Assembly (NCBI GenBank): GCA_012036325.1
Contig: JAAUPC010000035.1
Location: 1-15,813, forward strand
From: Paracoccaceae bacterium
GTDB taxonomy: Bacteria; Pseudomonadota; Alphaproteobacteria; Rhodobacterales; Rhodobacteraceae
DNA: 15,813 bases
Reading direction: 5' to 3'
Shown: piece after piece, positions 1-6,512 of the stretch
How positions within the stretch are numbered: the first letter of the stretch is position 1
Layout: every line of letters starts with the position of its first letter
The notes under the pieces: generated by a model
Seen by the model: only the letters and a program-made list of their open reading frames with translations
What the model was told of the DNA's origin: nothing
The model's database searches: none
Program-made: the position numbers and the translations under genes

Positions 1-1
1 C

Positions 2-1573
2 ACCCATGGGGCGCTGGCCGCGGGCCACGCGGCGGCGCTGCGGATGGTTGAGGCTTTGGGCCGCAAGGTCAGCGTTGATCTGCCGGCGGCGGAGGATGCG
101 CCGTACCAGTTGCGGGCGCTTTGGGCGGTTGAGGGGAAAGGGCGGGCCTGGCTCGACTTCGCCAATGACGTGACGACGAAGGACGTGAAGCAGGCCGCGC
201 AAGAGGGCTTTCGCAGCGTCGAGCATATGAAGCGCTACACCACGCAAGGGATGGCGCCGGATCAGGGGAAGAATTCGAACGTCGCCGCCCTGGCGGTGCT
301 GGCGGATGCGACGGGCCGGGGGATTGCGGAAACCGGAGTGACGACGTTCCGCCCGCCTTACACCCCGGTTTCAATTGCCGCGATGGGGGCGGGGGGCCGG
401 GCTGAGGGGTTCGCGCCGCAGAGGTTCCTCACCTCTGATCAGGCCAGCCGTGACCGGGGCGCGCCGATGATTGAGGCGGGGCTGTGGTATCGGCCAAGTT
501 ACTTTCCGAAGCCGGGGGAAAGCACCTGGCGTGAGGCTTGCGACCGGGAAGTGATGATGGTCAGGGCTGCGGTGGGGGTGGCCGATGTCTCGACCTTGGG
601 TAAGATCGACATTCAGGGGAAGGACGCGGGGCGGTTCCTCGACTTTGTCTACACCAACACGTTTTCCACCCTGCCGGTCGGCCGGGTCCGCTATGGGCTG
701 ATGCTGCGCGAAGATGGACTGGTGCTGGATGACGGCACCAGCGCCCGGTTGGGGGAAGGTCACTACCTGATGACGACGACCACCGCTGCGGCGGGTCTGG
801 TGATGCGGCATCTGGATTTCGTGCATCAGGCGTTTTGTGCCGATTGGCAGGTGCGGTTCATCAGCGTGACGGAGTCCTGGGCGCAGTTTGCCGTGGCGGG
901 GCCAAAGGCGCGGGCACTGGTGAATTCATTCCTTGAGGAGCCGGTGGAGCTGCCCTTCATGGGTGTCGCACCGGTACGGATTGGCGGGGTGGAGGGGCGG
1001 CTTTTCCGGATCAGCTTTTCGGGTGAGGAGGGATATGAGATCGCAGTGCCGACGCGCTATGGCGAGGCCCTCTTCCGCGATCTGGTCGCCCGGGCCGAGA
1101 CGCTGGGCGGCGGTCCCTACGGGATGGAGGCGCTGAACGTTCTGCGGATCGAGAAGGGCTTTATCACGCATGCCGAAATTCATGGTCGGGTGACGGCCCA
1201 TGACATCGGCATGGAGAAGATGGTGAGCGCGAAGAAGGACTGCATCGGCAAGGGCGCGGCTACGCGGCCCGGCCTTTGGGGGCCGGAGCGGGAGCAGCTT
1301 GTCGGTCTGAAGGCGGCCGAGGCGATTTCTGCGGGCGCGCATCTTTTCGTGCCGGGGGCCGAAGTGCACCGCGAGACGGATCAGGGCTATGTCACATCCG
1401 TTGGGTGGTCACCTACCGTGGGGGCTTGGCTGGGGTTGGGCTTCCTGAAGGACGGTCGCGCGCGGATCGGCGAGCGGGTGCGGCTGGTCGATCACCTGCG
1501 CGGGATCGATGTCCTCTGCGAGGTTTGCAACCCGGTCTTCCACGACCCGGAAGGGGAGAAGCTGCGTGCCTGA
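2..1573 (+). CDS. soxA: Sarcosine oxidase subunit alpha, C-terminal part (5' end outside window)
   Basis: This is the large subunit of heterotetrameric sarcosine oxidase, which oxidatively demethylates sarcosine to glycine and passes the one-carbon unit to tetrahydrofolate. The frame is open from base 2, before the first ATG at 44 (it reads THGALAAGHAAALR and continues), so the gene enters from the left and the ATG is internal. About 523 residues are visible of a family length near 1000; the N-terminal NAD/FAD part is missing. From about visible residue 160 (EAGLWYRPSYF) the protein resembles the aminomethyltransferase (GCV_T) fold, with SFSGEEGYEIAVP and LRIEKGFITH typical of that domain, followed by a GCV_T C-terminal barrel. 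The soxG GTG start overlaps its stop, so the two are translationally coupled. soxB and soxD are expected further upstream. Confidence 0.93.
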   Translation, partial: THGALAAGHAAALRMVEALGRKVSVDLPAAEDAPYQLRALWAVEGKGRAWLDFANDVTTKDVKQAAQEGFRSVEHMKRYTTQGMAPDQGKNSNVAALAVLADATGRGIAETGVTTFRPPYTPVSIAAMGAGGRAEGFAPQRFLTSDQASRDRGAPMIEAGLWYRPSYFPKPGESTWREACDREVMMVRAAVGVADVSTLGKIDIQGKDAGRFLDFVYTNTFSTLPVGRVRYGLMLREDGLVLDDGTSARLGEGHYLMTTTTAAAGLVMRHLDFVHQAFCADWQVRFISVTESWAQFAVAGPKARALVNSFLEEPVELPFMGVAPVRIGGVEGRLFRISFSGEEGYEIAVPTRYGEALFRDLVARAETLGGGPYGMEALNVLRIEKGFITHAEIHGRVTAHDIGMEKMVSAKKDCIGKGAATRPGLWGPEREQLVGLKAAEAISAGAHLFVPGAEVHRETDQGYVTSVGWSPTVGAWLGLGFLKDGRARIGERVRLVDHLRGIDVLCEVCNPVFHDPEGEKLRA

Positions 1574-2114
1574 ACTCATTGCAAAATCCGCGCTTGAGGG
1601 GCATGGCACCCTGGCGCTTGGCGGGGTGACTTTGGCGGAAGGGAACGCTGGGCCGATAACCTCCATCGCTATGCTGCCCGGGGGGGCGAAGACGGTAGCC
1701 AAGGGGTTGAAGCCTCTTGGGCTGGCGATGCCCGGGCCGAACTCTTTTGCCGAAAAGGCAGGTGCGCGGATCATCTGGACCGGGCGGGATCAGGCATTTC
1801 TGACCGGCGTGGCCGCCCCGGCGCTGGAGGGGGCTGCGGTCACCGACCAGTCGGACGGCTGGGCGGTGCTGGCGCTGTCGGGTCTGGGTGCGGTGGATGT
1901 GCTGGCGCGTCTGGTGCCCATCGACCTGCGGCTGTCAGCCTTTCCCGTTGGGCGCGCGGTGCGGTCGGGGCTGAACCACATGAACGCGGTGATCCTGCGG
2001 ACCGGCGATTATGCGTTCGAGATCATGGTCTTCCGGTCAATGGCCCGCACCGCCTGGCATGAGATCGCCGCGGCGATGGAGGCAGTGGCGGCCCGTGCGA
2101 GCCTGAAATCCTAG
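1566..2114 (+). CDS. soxG: Sarcosine oxidase subunit gamma
   Basis: This is the small gamma subunit of heterotetrameric sarcosine oxidase, about 182 residues, which packs against the alpha and beta subunits. The start chosen is GTG at 1566, giving (M)PELIAKSALEGHG, because gamma subunits commonly begin with a short Ser/Pro-Glu-Leu-Ile sequence and because an AGGGGAG Shine-Dalgarno lies about 8 bases upstream. The ATG at 1509 in the same frame would add 19 residues lying wholly inside soxA. The gene overlaps the soxA stop by 8 bases. The C-terminal part (GLNHMNAVILRTGDYAFEIMVFRSMARTAWHEI) has the T-fold character of the family. No clear terminator follows, so transcription could continue into the next gene. 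Confidence 0.9.
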   Translation: MPELIAKSALEGHGTLALGGVTLAEGNAGPITSIAMLPGGAKTVAKGLKPLGLAMPGPNSFAEKAGARIIWTGRDQAFLTGVAAPALEGAAVTDQSDGWAVLALSGLGAVDVLARLVPIDLRLSAFPVGRAVRSGLNHMNAVILRTGDYAFEIMVFRSMARTAWHEIAAAMEAVAARASLKS

Positions 2115-2157
2115 GCGGAAAGGCGCGGGGAGAAGAATTTGTCACTGGCGTGTCACC

Positions 2158-2203
2158 AAAGGGGTGTTTACACCTTTCCTGAATTGAAGATTAAGGAAAG
2201 GTG
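2158..2203 (+). promoter_or_regulatory. Two mutually exclusive hairpins over the aminotransferase ribosome binding site
   Basis: A perfect 10-bp inverted repeat, CACCTTTCCT (2171-2180) and AGGAAAGGTG (2194-2203), ends five bases before the ATG at 2209 and contains the whole Shine-Dalgarno sequence (AGGAAAGG, 2194-2201). Inner AAT/ATT bases can extend the stem. The same left arm can instead pair upstream, because AAAGGGGTGTTTACACCTTT (2158-2177) folds back on itself. The two pairings cannot coexist, which is the geometry of an attenuator or thermometer that hides or frees the ribosome site. The repeats are seen directly; the regulatory role is inferred. The element could instead be a protein-binding operator. 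Confidence 0.45.
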
Positions 2204-2208
2204 CACGT

Positions 2209-3407
2209 ATGGCCCCCGACGGTCAAATCCTGCAACAGACTGGCGCGCCCAACGTCTATGACGCGGACCCGATCCCCGAGGCCGCGCGGGTTGAGATTGA
2301 ACGGCTGCTGACCTCGGGCGATCTCTTTCGCTATACGGCCCCGCAAGATGCGCCGGTGGCGCTGCTGGAGGCGGAGTTTGCGGCGCTGATGGGCTCACGC
2401 TATGCGCTGGCGGTGTCGTCCTGTTCGGCGGCCTTGTTCCTGGCCCTGAAGGCGCTGGACCTTCCGAAGGGCGCGAAGGTGCTGATCCCGGCCTTTACCT
2501 TTGCGGCCGTCCCTTCAAGCCTGGTCCATGCCGACTGTGAGCCGGTTCTGGTGGAGGTTGGCGAAAACTACCGGGTGGACATGGCGGACTTCGCCGCCAA
2601 ACTGCCCGGTGCAGCGGCGGTGATGATCTCCCACATGCGCGGGCATACCAGTGACATGGACGCGATCATGGCGCTGTGCGATGCGGCGGGCGTGCCGGTG
2701 ATCGAGGATGCGGCGCATTCCTTGGGCACGGTTTGGGGCGGGCGGAACATTGGGACGATCGGCAAGGTCGGCTGTTTCAGTTTCCAGTCCTACAAGATGG
2801 TGAACGCGGGCGAAGGCGGGATCCTGATCACCGAGACCCGGAGATTGCCGCGCGGGCGATCATCATGTCGGGCGCCTATGAGAGCAACTGGAAGAAGCAT
2901 CCGGGGCTGTCGAATTCCTGTGCGCATTGGCAGAACAAGCTGCCCTTGTATAACCTGCGGATGCAGAACCTGTCTGCTGCGGTGATCCGCCCGCAACTGC
3001 CCCTGGTGGCGGAGCGGGTGGAAAAGGGCCGGGCGAACCATGACCATGTCGCCGCGCGGTTGAACGCGTCGGCGCATTTGGCGGTGCCAGAGCCCCTTGC
3101 GCCAGAGGTGCGCGCGCCGGATTCGATCCAGTTCAACCTGGTGGGGGACTGGACGGATTCAGAAGCTTTGGGCTTTCAGGCGGCGACCAAGGCGCGGGGC
3201 GTCACGGTGCAGGTCTTTGGCCTGAGCGAGGGCAATGCGCGGGCCTTCTGGAACTGGCAGTTTCTGGGCGAGGTCCCCGATCTGCCGCAGACCCGCGCGA
3301 TGCTGATGCGGGCTTGCGATGTGCGCCTGCCGCCCCGGCTGACCGAGGCCGAGTTGGATTACATTGCCGATGCTATTCTTGACGCGGCGCTGGAGGCACG
3401 GGGCTGA
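2209..3407 (+). pseudogene. DegT/DnrJ/EryC1/StrS-family PLP aminotransferase, frameshifted
   Basis: This resembles sugar/cyclitol aminotransferases that transfer an amino group through pyridoxal phosphate. The first frame (2209 onward) shows the N-terminal FRYT segment, SSCSAALFLALKAL (cofactor pocket), VIEDAAHSLG (Asp contacting the PLP ring nitrogen) and FQSYKMVNAGEGG with the Schiff-base lysine. At about 2833 reading must move to the second frame, which carries DPEIAARAIIMSGAYESNW through LPPRLTEAELDYIADAILDAALEARG to the stop at 3407. Restoring one base between ACC-GA and GAC-CCG-GAG gives a continuous T-(D/E)-DPEIAARA, so a single-base deletion explains the break. The restored length of about 399 residues is normal for the family. 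Read literally, the first frame ends at 2985 after about 25 wrong residues, losing the C-terminal domain. It may be a true pseudogene or a sequencing error. The substrate is unknown and no sugar-biosynthesis genes flank it. Confidence 0.82.
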
Positions 3408-3463
3408 CGGCCTCGCAGGTGCCAAGGGTGATCTGATAGAGCGCGTTCCGCGCGTGCCTTTTA

Positions 3464-3504
3464 CCTTACTGTCTTGCGCGTGAAGAACGCGCAAGACAGT
3501 AAGG
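3464..3504. repeat. 18-bp perfect inverted repeat with 5-base loop
   Basis: CCTTACTGTCTTGCGCGT (3464-3481) and its exact complement (3487-3504) flank the loop GAAGA. A smaller hairpin, GCGCG-TTC-CGCGC, lies just upstream (3441-3453). The element sits between the convergent 3' ends of the aminotransferase (3407) and the LysR gene (3556), where a bidirectional terminator would be expected. Neither flank has a T tract, so it is not a classical intrinsic terminator. It may be an extragenic repeat or an mRNA-stabilising stem. Confidence 0.8.
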
Positions 3505-3506
3505 CC

Positions 3507-3542
3507 GTGCCTCCGGCGGGGATATTTGTCGCCAGTTGAAAG
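3507..3542. repeat. Possible Rhodobacteraceae extragenic motif
   Basis: The stretch GTGCCTCCGGCGGGGATATT, continuing through TTGTCGCCAGTTGAAAG, resembles a GCCTCCGGCGGGGATATTT-like sequence that I recall as frequent after genes in Rhodobacteraceae genomes. Only one copy occurs in this window, so repetition cannot be shown here. It follows the 18-bp inverted repeat and may form one composite element with it. Confidence 0.3.
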
Positions 3543-3555
3543 GCGCACAGCCTGG

Positions 3556-4507
3556 TCAAAGAACCCTGAGAGCGGGCGCGAGCCAGGGCCATTCGGCCAG
3601 TGTCGGGGCGATCACCTCATCTGCGATCAGGGGTTTCAGGGTGTTGGCGATCTGGGCTGGCACGCTGCGCAGCACGCCCGCGCGGGCGGTCAGAGAGAGG
3701 GTGCGTTCCAAGGGCGCGAAGGGCAGGGGGCGCAGCTTCGACCGTAGCGCGGAAGGCGCGGGCCTGATGCAGGGCAAGGGGCGTCAGGATTGTCCACCCC
3801 TCACCCCCGGCGACCATGGCAAGGATGGCGGCGTAGCTGTCGAGTTCGAACCTGTGGCCAAGGCGTACGCCTTGACGCAGAAGATGGCCTGCGATCTGGC
3901 GGCCCATCAGGTGGCGGGCGGTGTACTGGATCAGGGCCAAGTCTTCGATCTTTGCCCCGCGCGGGCAGACGGCGACGAAGGGCTCAGACATCAGGGGATG
4001 CGTTTCGCGCCAACTGCTGTCAGCGGAAGGGTCACCGGCCGTGTCGGCGGCGATGACGATATCCAGCGCGCGGGCCTCAAGCTGGTCGGCCAAGCGGTGG
4101 CTGGCGCCGGTCTCCAGAAGAAAGCGGCAGCCTTTCAGATCGCGCGCCAGAAGCGACAGGAGGCGCGGGGTGACGTCGCTGTCAAAATCCTCGATCACGC
4201 CCAGGCGCAGGGTGGTCATGCCAGAGAGATCCGCCATCGCCAGTTCGGCCCGCGCCTCGCTGGCGGCGTTCAGGATGGTCTGGGCGTGGCGGCGAAACAT
4301 CGCCCCCGCTGGCGTGACCGGCATCGGGCGGCCGGACCGGTCCAGAAGGACCGCCCCCAGTGCGGTTTCCAACCCGGAGAGCTGCTGGCTGACCGCTGAC
4401 GGGCTGACCCCCAGACGCCGGGCGGCGGCGGAGATCGAGCCTTCTTCGGCCGCCGCTACGAAAACCTCGATCCCCCAAAGCGTGACGCGGCCCTCAGCCT
4501 CGGCCAT
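3556..4507 (-). CDS. LysR-family transcriptional regulator with 3' frameshift
   Basis: This is a LysR-type DNA-binding regulator. An N-terminal winged helix-turn-helix (about residues 10-65, with GSISAAARRLGVSPSAVSQQ as recognition region) is followed by a periplasmic-binding-like effector domain starting near TTLRLGVIEDFDS. Read literally, the frame runs to 3617 (296 residues) with an implausible Arg/Pro-rich end. Removing one base from the G5 run at 3726-3730 (C5 on the coding strand) gives VEAAPLPFAPLERTLSLTARAGVL and carries the frame to a stop at 3556, for about 316 residues, a usual LysR length. The frameshift is therefore a homopolymer indel, either an error or a real mutation. The gene begins six bases after the restored phaR stop on the same strand, so co-transcription with phaR is likely. 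Its target is unknown. Confidence 0.85.
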
Positions 4508-4513
4508 GGCGGA

Positions 4514-5069
4514 TCAGAGCTTTGAGAGTTTCTTCTGCAACTCGGCCAGTTGCTTCTTGATCTCGGCAAGATCGTCGGGCGCAGCGGGCGGGCTTTCCTC
4601 TCCCGCGCGGACCGGAGGCGTTCCAGCCCGGCATTCCCCCCATCATCGTCTTCAGGAATGCCTCTTGCTGCTTGCGGATCGCCTCAAACCCGGGGACAGC
4701 GGCCATCGGGTTCGGGAAGGCGGTCAGGTTCTCCATCATCTTGGTCTGGCTTTCGCGCAGCATCTCGAAGCTGGAGGCAAGGAACTGCGGCACGATCGAC
4801 TGCACGCCCGAGGTATAGCTGCGCACCAGATCGGTCAGCACATCGACGGGCAGCACGCTTTCGCCCTTGGATTCATGTTCGGCCACGATCTGGAGAAGGT
4901 ATTGCCGGGTCAGGTCATCGCCGGTCTTGAGGTCAACGATCTGCACCTCACGACCCAGGCGGATGAAGCCGGCGATGTCTTCCAGCGTGACGTAATCCGA
5001 TGTTTCGGTGTTGTAGAGGCGACGGCTGGCGTAGCGCTTGATCAGCAGCGGCTTTTCGGTGTCGGCCAT
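4514..5069 (-). CDS. phaR: PHB synthesis repressor PhaR, frameshifted near the C-terminus
   Basis: PhaR is a cytoplasmic DNA-binding protein that senses PHB granules and represses phaP and its own gene. The N-terminus PLLIKRYASRRLYNTETSDYV, then LEDIAGFIRLGREVQIVD, is the PHB/PHA accumulation regulator DNA-binding domain (about residues 7-66), and LVRSYTSGVQSIVPQFLASS is the following PHB_acc segment. Read literally, the frame runs to 4494 (191 residues) with an Arg-rich tail. Dropping one base from the CCC run at 4602-4604 gives PRGEESPPAAPDDLAEIKKQ and LAELQKKLSKL, ending at 4514. That Lys/Leu heptad tail is typical of PhaR, so the indel is secure; the DNA-binding part is unaffected. The ribosome site is an unusual run of eight G (C at 5074-5081) only four bases from the ATG. 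Confidence 0.92.
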
Positions 5070-5100
5070 GGTGCCCCCCCCAAGGGTTTTGTCTGCGGTT

Positions 5101-5116
5101 CTGTGCAGGTGCAGAG
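5101..5116. promoter_or_regulatory. TGC-rich dyad upstream of phaR, possible autoregulatory PhaR site
   Basis: CTGTGCAGGTGCAGAG lies 31 bases upstream of the phaR ATG and is an imperfect palindrome around two TGCA tetramers. PhaR of Paracoccus denitrificans binds TGC-rich sites, including one at its own gene, which makes autoregulation plausible. The match to CTGC-N3-GCAG is not exact. Confidence 0.4.
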
Positions 5117-5164
5117 AAGTCTAGGTGACGGCGCAGCAAAAAGAAAGCACTGGCTGGGAACCCG

Positions 5165-5812
5165 TCAGCCTTGCGCGCGGGCTTGGTCGGCAGCGGCGAA
5201 ATGTGCCAGTTGGTCGGTAAGTGCCGTCTGGAAGGCAGGCCGGTCCAATGCGCGGGCGACATAGGCCTGCAACGCGTGATGGGCGTCCAGCTGGCCGCGC
5301 TTTTGCGGGATGCGCAGGACATCCGCCATCAGGATATCGGCCACGGTGAAGCGGCCGGCGGCCAGCCAATCCCGGTCCGACAGGGTGGCAGCCAGCCGGG
5401 AGAGGCGGCTTTGCATCCAGCCTTCCATCGGGTTTTCGGGCGGGGTCTTCAGGCCGATGAACCACCAGGGGACGGTGACCATCTCAACCGAGTTCAGGCC
5501 CGCGATCAGCCATTGCAGGGTTTCGGCGCGGCCTTGCAGGTCACGCGGCATCAAGACCTCGGACTTCTCGGCCAGATGCAAGAGGCAAGCGCCGCTTTCG
5601 AACAGCGTGATTGCGCCATCGGTCAGGCAGGGGACCTGGCCAAAGGGCTGACGGGCAAGGTGGTCGGGCTGGTCGCGGTCGGCGAAGGCGACGGTGCGGA
5701 TGGTGAAGGGCAGGCCTGCTTCGATCAGCGCCCACCGCAGGCGCAGGTCGCGGACATGGCCGCGCGGGCCATTCGGCACCCAGTCATAGGTCCAGACGGT
5801 CATGTCGGTCAT
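5165..5812 (-). CDS. Glutathione S-transferase family protein
   Basis: The 215-residue length is normal for a cytosolic GST. An N-terminal thioredoxin-like domain (about 4-83) contains QVPCLTDGAITLFESGACLLHLAE, with the cis-proline of Val60-Pro61 and Glu72-Ser73 positioned to hold the gamma-glutamyl part of glutathione. An alpha-helical C-terminal domain follows, with FTVADILMADVLR as the usual N-capping-box region. The start MTDMTVWTYDWVPNGPRG could also be three codons later (MTVWTYDW). The substrate cannot be told from sequence. The gene lies between phaP and phaR on the same strand, 95 bases from phaR, but phaP has its own terminator, so it is probably not transcribed from the phaP promoter. 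A direct PHB role is not shown. Confidence 0.85.
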   Translation of the reverse strand: MTDMTVWTYDWVPNGPRGHVRDLRLRWALIEAGLPFTIRTVAFADRDQPDHLARQPFGQVPCLTDGAITLFESGACLLHLAEKSEVLMPRDLQGRAETLQWLIAGLNSVEMVTVPWWFIGLKTPPENPMEGWMQSRLSRLAATLSDRDWLAAGRFTVADILMADVLRIPQKRGQLDAHHALQAYVARALDRPAFQTALTDQLAHFAAADQARAQG

Positions 5813-5854
5813 TGGTGGCCCCCCGCTTTGCGCGCAAGGCTATACCAATGCCGC

Positions 5855-5888
5855 AAAAGGAAAAGGGCCCAGGGTTGCCCCCGGGCCC
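5855..5888 (-). terminator. Rho-independent terminator of phaP
   Basis: On the minus strand, GGGCCC (5883-5888) and GGGCCC (5865-5870) form a stem, continued by an inner GGG/CCC. The stem is followed directly by TTTTCCTTTT (5855-5864). It begins 27 bases after the phaP stop and separates phaP from the GST gene. Confidence 0.85.
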
Positions 5889-5915
5889 GTAACTCATAAG
5901 CGCTGTAGCAAGCGA

Positions 5916-6365
5916 TCACTTCGCGGCGGCAGCGGCTTTCTTGGCGACCGAGGTCACTTCGGCGGTGGCTTTCTTGACCACGGCGGTCGCGTCTTCCGAC
6001 ATGTCCTTGCCAGCGGCCAGCATCAGCTCAACCGTTTCCATCTGCACTTTCTTCGCGATTTCCGCGAAGGCGGCCATGTTTTCCGCAGCCATCTCGGCAG
6101 CGGCCGAGGCGAAATCGGTGGCGGCTTTGGTGTAGTCGGTTGGCTCAGCCTTGGCTTTCGACATGTCGGCAACCTTGGACAGGGTGTCCTTGGTCCACTT
6201 GGCGGAAATCTCGGTCGACTTTTCGGCGGCTTCGATGGCCACTTTCGAGAACTTCTCGGCAAAGGCGGCTTGAGTCTTGAACGCGTTCTGCATGGCAGAG
6301 CTGTCCACCGGGAACGAGGCCATCATGTCCTGCATGGTCTTGGCGAAATCGGGGGTCTTGGTCAT
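5916..6365 (-). CDS. phaP: Phasin, PHB granule-associated protein
   Basis: Phasins coat the surface of PHB granules and control their number and size. This 149-residue protein has the expected small, Ala/Lys/Glu-rich amphipathic helical build: DFAKTMQDMMASFPVDSSAMQNAFKTQAAFAEKFSKVAIEA, then DFASAAAEMAAENMAAFAEIAKKVQMETVELMLAAGKDM. It has no Cys or Trp-rich core apart from one W in SAKWTKDTL. The tail KKATAEVTSVAKKAAAAAK is basic and histone-H1-like, as in several phasins. A GGAGAG ribosome site lies six bases before the ATG. The gene has its own promoter with embedded PhaR operators and its own terminator, so it is a single-gene unit between phaC and the GST gene. Confidence 0.93.
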   Translation of the reverse strand: MTKTPDFAKTMQDMMASFPVDSSAMQNAFKTQAAFAEKFSKVAIEAAEKSTEISAKWTKDTLSKVADMSKAKAEPTDYTKAATDFASAAAEMAAENMAAFAEIAKKVQMETVELMLAAGKDMSEDATAVVKKATAEVTSVAKKAAAAAK

Positions 6366-6415
6366 TTGCTTCTCTCCGCTTGAGTGCGAGCACCCGCCCG
6401 CCTTTCGATGACCAG

Positions 6416-6444
6416 AATATAGATGCTGCAGTGCAGCAATTCAA
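6416..6444 (-). promoter_or_regulatory. Sigma-70 promoter of phaP
   Basis: On the minus strand, -35 TTGAAT (6439-6444) and -10 TATATT (6416-6421) are separated by exactly 17 bases. Transcription would start near 6409, giving a leader of about 44 bases before the phaP ATG. The spacer is filled by a PhaR palindrome, so repressor and RNA polymerase would compete for the same DNA. Confidence 0.75.
6424..6438. promoter_or_regulatory. PhaR operator 1, in the phaP promoter spacer
   Basis: TGCTGCAGTGCAGCA is a perfect 6-bp dyad with a 3-base centre. It contains CTGC-AGT-GCAG, matching the CTGC-N3-GCAG site reported for PhaR of Paracoccus denitrificans. It lies wholly between the -35 and -10 hexamers. 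Confidence 0.75.
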
Positions 6445-6452
6445 GCCCCTTT

Positions 6453-6463
6453 CTGCGCTGCAG
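6453..6463. promoter_or_regulatory. PhaR operator 2, upstream of the phaP -35 box
   Basis: CTGCGCTGCAG is a second exact CTGC-N3-GCAG site, eight bases beyond the -35 hexamer. Its centre is 27 bp from that of operator 1, which suits binding of two PhaR units near the same promoter. Confidence 0.68.
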
Positions 6464-6512
6464 CGAAACTTGTGGTTGCGTTTGGCTAACCCTGCGGAAA
6501 GCGGCTGAAATG

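Noticed and set aside
3921..5264. 447-residue plus-strand frame opposite the LysR gene and phaR
   Set aside because: It has low-complexity Arg/Ser-rich content, no domain, and runs antisense to two recognisable proteins; it is an effect of high GC.
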